From contig JACDQD010000004.1 in NCBI GenBank assembly GCA_019843655.1, forward strand, positions 27,353,872 through 27,417,871: 64,000 nt of DNA, read 5' to 3'. The first letter of the stretch is position 1, and each line of letters starts with the position of its first letter. The stretch is from Lethocerus indicus. Its lineage: Eukaryota > Arthropoda > Insecta > Hemiptera > Belostomatidae. Shown here piece by piece: positions 61,264 through 64,000 of this stretch. The translations under genes were made by a program, and so were the position numbers. The notes under the pieces were generated by a model, which was not told the DNA's origin, searched no databases, and saw only the letters and a program-made list of their open reading frames with translations.

Positions 61264-62210
61264 ATGGTATGTGCTAAATAGTATTTACGCATACGTCGCG
61301 GAACGGGTTTCTGAACTGTGTTCATGTCTACAGGCCAACAACAAGATAGAAAAGAAAAATATGCCTGTACCGTTCAACCCTTAGGACGATTAAAAAAGCA
61401 AAATATATTCAAATCGTTTTAAGCGGGCAGTTGTGTTTGGGATGAGGGTCCCGAAAATATAATAAAATACAGAAAATGTATTTTCTGTTCAGATTTAATG
61501 CGTTAGTCCATCGAAGACAAACTAGGATGATTTCTTATTCCACTGTACGGGAGTATCTAAAATCTATCGGTAGATATAATGGTAGTAATATAACTGTCAA
61601 AGGATTTAAATTAGTAGCTATGCATTTGAATTGAACCGAGGAGTGGCCCGATCGAGTAAGCGGCTGACACTAAAGCTCGCACGCCACGTTTGCAAATTTA
61701 GCCTGGCGCAATCATTCCGCGCTGGGCTTTCTTTTTATTTCGCGCTCGTCGACTCCTCGCGTTATAAACACATCTGTTAGGAGGGCATTGAGACCGGCTC
61801 CCTCCCCACCACCCGCGTCACCTCAATCAGCCTCTTATTCTTCTATGCCGACACCGGCCGACCAGTTTGTAGAGCCGTGCGCGGCCGGCATTGTCAGGCC
61901 GATTGAAATAGATAAGAGCTACAATTCGAACGTCGCCCCACTAATAGATACGGAGAAACCTTGGCGGTGGAGGCGTGGGCGCCGCCCTACCGCACGCCCT
62001 GTCGCCGGACCCCTTCGGCCCCCGGGTCTATCGCTACTCTCGAGAATGCCCCGGCTCCACAATCCGCCACCAGCTATTGACTCGGGCCGTTTCATTTGTT
62101 TGACTTGTCAGACCACGCTGCCGCCTCAATATGACAAACGGGCCGAATAGCGACTCCACCCAACACACTGCCGGCTCACACTGACTCACAAGTCCAATCC
62201 TCATACTCCT
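61264..62210. other. Region with a GC-rich island at about 61674-62150
   Basis: The island is CpG-rich and open for about 159 codons on the plus strand without an early ATG (first ATG near 61847). The translation is Pro/Arg/Ser-rich. High GC lowers stop frequency, so coding is not supported. It could be a CpG-rich promoter-like or conserved element. Confidence 0.35.
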
Positions 62211-62489
62211 CTGGAAAGTGTAGATTTAAATCGCAAAATTGGACTGTTGAAATCTCTACTGAAAATTACTTCAAAACATACTATACTCGATAAATTGACA
62301 ATATACAAAGCTATATTGAAACCGACGTGGACCTTTAACTACGGGGGCCGACCAAGATATTTATTAATGATCCATTGTTTGCTACCTAATCGGTCGCGTG
62401 TAGTTTACACTATAACCGACATTTACCTTAAAACATCCAAAATTTCGAGGGATAATTATCGCGGAAGAATACCATTACACCTTTCCTGA
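62211..62489 (+). mobile_element. Decayed jockey-like LINE fragment (reverse transcriptase C-terminal end)
   Basis: The frame 62211-62489 includes LNRKIGLLKSLL, then LDKLTIYKAILKPTWTF (IYKAILKPTWTF at 62301-62336). This fits the jockey-clade pattern K-L-x-x-L-Y-K-x-I-L-K-P-I-W-T-Y-G that lies near the end of the ORF2 reverse transcriptase. The expected GIQLWG that should follow is replaced by NYGGRPRYLL. Traces of the later ITNAPWYVxNxxIHRDL segment can be seen as ITDIYLKTSKISRDNY. The original Gln-rich middle is degraded. No 5' part, no FADD motif and no poly-A tail are visible. It belongs to a different LINE clade from the fragment at 58783-58952. Confidence 0.65.
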
Positions 62490-63090
62490 TCGACATTTTT
62501 CCTAATTAAAGTGCTGTAATTATGGGCCAGTCTTCTCACATAAGTTCGCCTTCAGTTAGAATTACTGTATGTAAAGATATTGCAACTCAATCATTCGGAG
62601 ACCTGTCCAGAATTACAAATGTCTAACCAAAAAATATAGAGAGAATAACTGAAAAACAGAAACCGGTCTTACGGGCTCGAAAGAAAAGAACTGAAAAACA
62701 GAAACGTTCATTATTTCATAGCAAAATACGCGAGTATTATTACACTACGTTTCGCTTTAAAATACTGGGTCTACATGTAAAGGTAACATTTATGAGACAC
62801 ATTACTGTCACATACCGTACTGCGATTCAACCCACAAACACTTTAGCGCCTGCCTCTCCTGATTTTATTTTAGAACGGGCTTAGACTGGGCTTAGATTCA
62901 TATATAAGGGCGTAAATTCATTTACGCTACGTGTTCTGAACCCACGCTCTAGAGCGGGCAAAGGAAAACCCCTTTCGAGAGCCAATAAATTCCAATCAAG
63001 CCTCGATGCAGAGAATTAAATGATAGACGCGAAGATCGATGAATGTTTTAAGAGCCGGAGAGGTTTGGAAATAGGTTGGCTATACATAGA
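62490..63090. other. Non-coding region
   Basis: AT-rich flank of the LINE fragment, with a short direct repeat listed separately. No gene is seen. Confidence 0.4.
62647..62705. repeat. Short direct repeat AACTGAAAAACAGAAAC
   Basis: The 17-bp sequence occurs at 62647-62663 and again, perfectly, at 62689-62705, a 42-bp period. Confidence 0.8.
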
Positions 63091-63138
63091 TCTATCTATC
63101 TATCTATCTATCTATCTATATATATATATACATATATA
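63091..63138. repeat. (TCTA)n followed by (TA)n compound microsatellite
   Basis: About seven TCTA units (63091-63118), then TA repeats with one C interruption to 63138. Confidence 0.97.
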
Positions 63139-64000
63139 TCTGAGTTGCACATGTACATTCGGCGCACTCGTGCATAAATGAATAACTATGTGCTCACATT
63201 CTATGGTGCTCGCAGTGAAATTTGATTTAGCAACCATTCATCGTATTGTCGATAAGTTACGAAGAAGGCAATCTTGAATATTGTAGTGTACATAAATATA
63301 AAATTTTGTATTTATCGTTTTATTGGTACTGTGGAGTATCATTTTTTTTAACTGTTTTATTTTTGCACAATCAACGTATACAGTTATGGGTGCAATTGAT
63401 ACATGTATTTATTTCCGCTTGTTAGTCTCGACAAAGAAACCACCCAATGATGGCGCTTTTGACATGTTTTATGTATCATTTTTAGGGTCACCTAATTTCA
63501 AATTCGATACCGTCATTCGGGAAATTTTCTTATCTCTGTCTATAATTATGATTATATAGCGTACCATCACAAAAACCACTGAAAACAGGTGTTCAATTAA
63601 TGTTCTGATCCAGAAATAGTGGAAGGCCCAGTTGAAATATTGTACCGTAGACAGGGCGTCCGACTGTTTGTTTGGGTTCAGAATCCCTCGGTCGTATCCT
63701 GAGAATACAATGAAGGTTTGCGCCGAGTACGACCCAAGGGCTGAGACCACAAGTAATTCGGTCGTCAACCCCTGAACCCCCCGGGGAGCCCTCGTCTCAA
63801 AAAAAGAAAACATCCTTATTTATAGCAAATAACTTCTTCCTATATATTCTTGAAGCCTTCATCCCGTTATCTAAGAACTGTATTAAACTTGATATTTTAA
63901 TTTCACCTGATCGTTCCTAACAAAAAAATAAAAACGAGAAAATGGAATTAACTGTTAATAATAAGATCTCAGAAAATCAGTGACAAGTTTCGGTAACAGG
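63139..64000. other. Non-coding region to the window end
   Basis: AT-rich. It contains the second copy of the 32-bp dispersed repeat. No gene is supported. Confidence 0.4.
63432..63463 (-). repeat. Dispersed repeat, copy 2 (32 bp)
   Basis: Partner of 58592-58623 (28/32 identical), 4.84 kb away in the same orientation. Confidence 0.6.

Noticed and set aside
61674..62150. 159-codon open stretch rich in Pro/Arg/Ser
   Set aside because: No early ATG. High GC and CpG content explains the lack of stops.

Overview
The window looks like nuclear DNA of a eukaryote, most likely an insect or other arthropod. It has no operons or dense coding. The few convincing genes are short and have eukaryotic polyadenylation signals and splice-site-like sequence. 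There are long (CT)n and (AT)n microsatellites and decayed jockey-like and R1/I-like LINE fragments. CpG does not look depleted, which fits an invertebrate genome with little methylation. No homology search was possible, so the lineage is an inference.

The left end (1-6652) is the most informative part. It is a tandem segmental duplication: unit A (1 to about 3860, perhaps extending off the left edge) and unit B (about 4715-6652). B lacks three blocks that are present in A. Each unit carries, on the minus strand, a gene for a small protein with a winged-helix-like N-terminus and a tail of Ser-Cys-Arg/Lys-Pro-Lys-Arg repeats. This resembles a sperm nuclear basic protein or protamine-like chromatin protein. 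Copy B is intact (140 aa). In copy A two single-base deletions turn the last third of the tail from Arg-rich into Glu-rich without creating a stop. The core of the two units is about 1% diverged while the flanks are about 6-12% diverged, which points to gene conversion centred on the gene.

From 6653 to about 58.5 kb the window is almost entirely non-coding, with AT-rich stretches alternating with GC-balanced islands. The exceptions are one plausible small gene of unknown function on the minus strand (17994-18290), a string of predicted helices at 21081-21262 that may be a structured RNA, several microsatellites, and some notable palindromes and inverted repeats. These include a perfect 20-bp palindrome with a heat-shock-element core at 51790, an octamer-containing inverted repeat at 34307, and an AT-rich hairpin at 33927. 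Two dispersed repeat pairs (48499/55787 and 58592/63432) suggest unrecognised repeat families.

The right end (58.7-62.5 kb) holds degraded LINE coding fragments on the plus strand: an R1/I-like reverse transcriptase C-terminal motif, a possible ORF2 linker piece and a jockey-like reverse transcriptase end. No tRNA, rRNA or CRISPR array was recognised. Large multi-exon genes could have exons here that cannot be recognised by eye.
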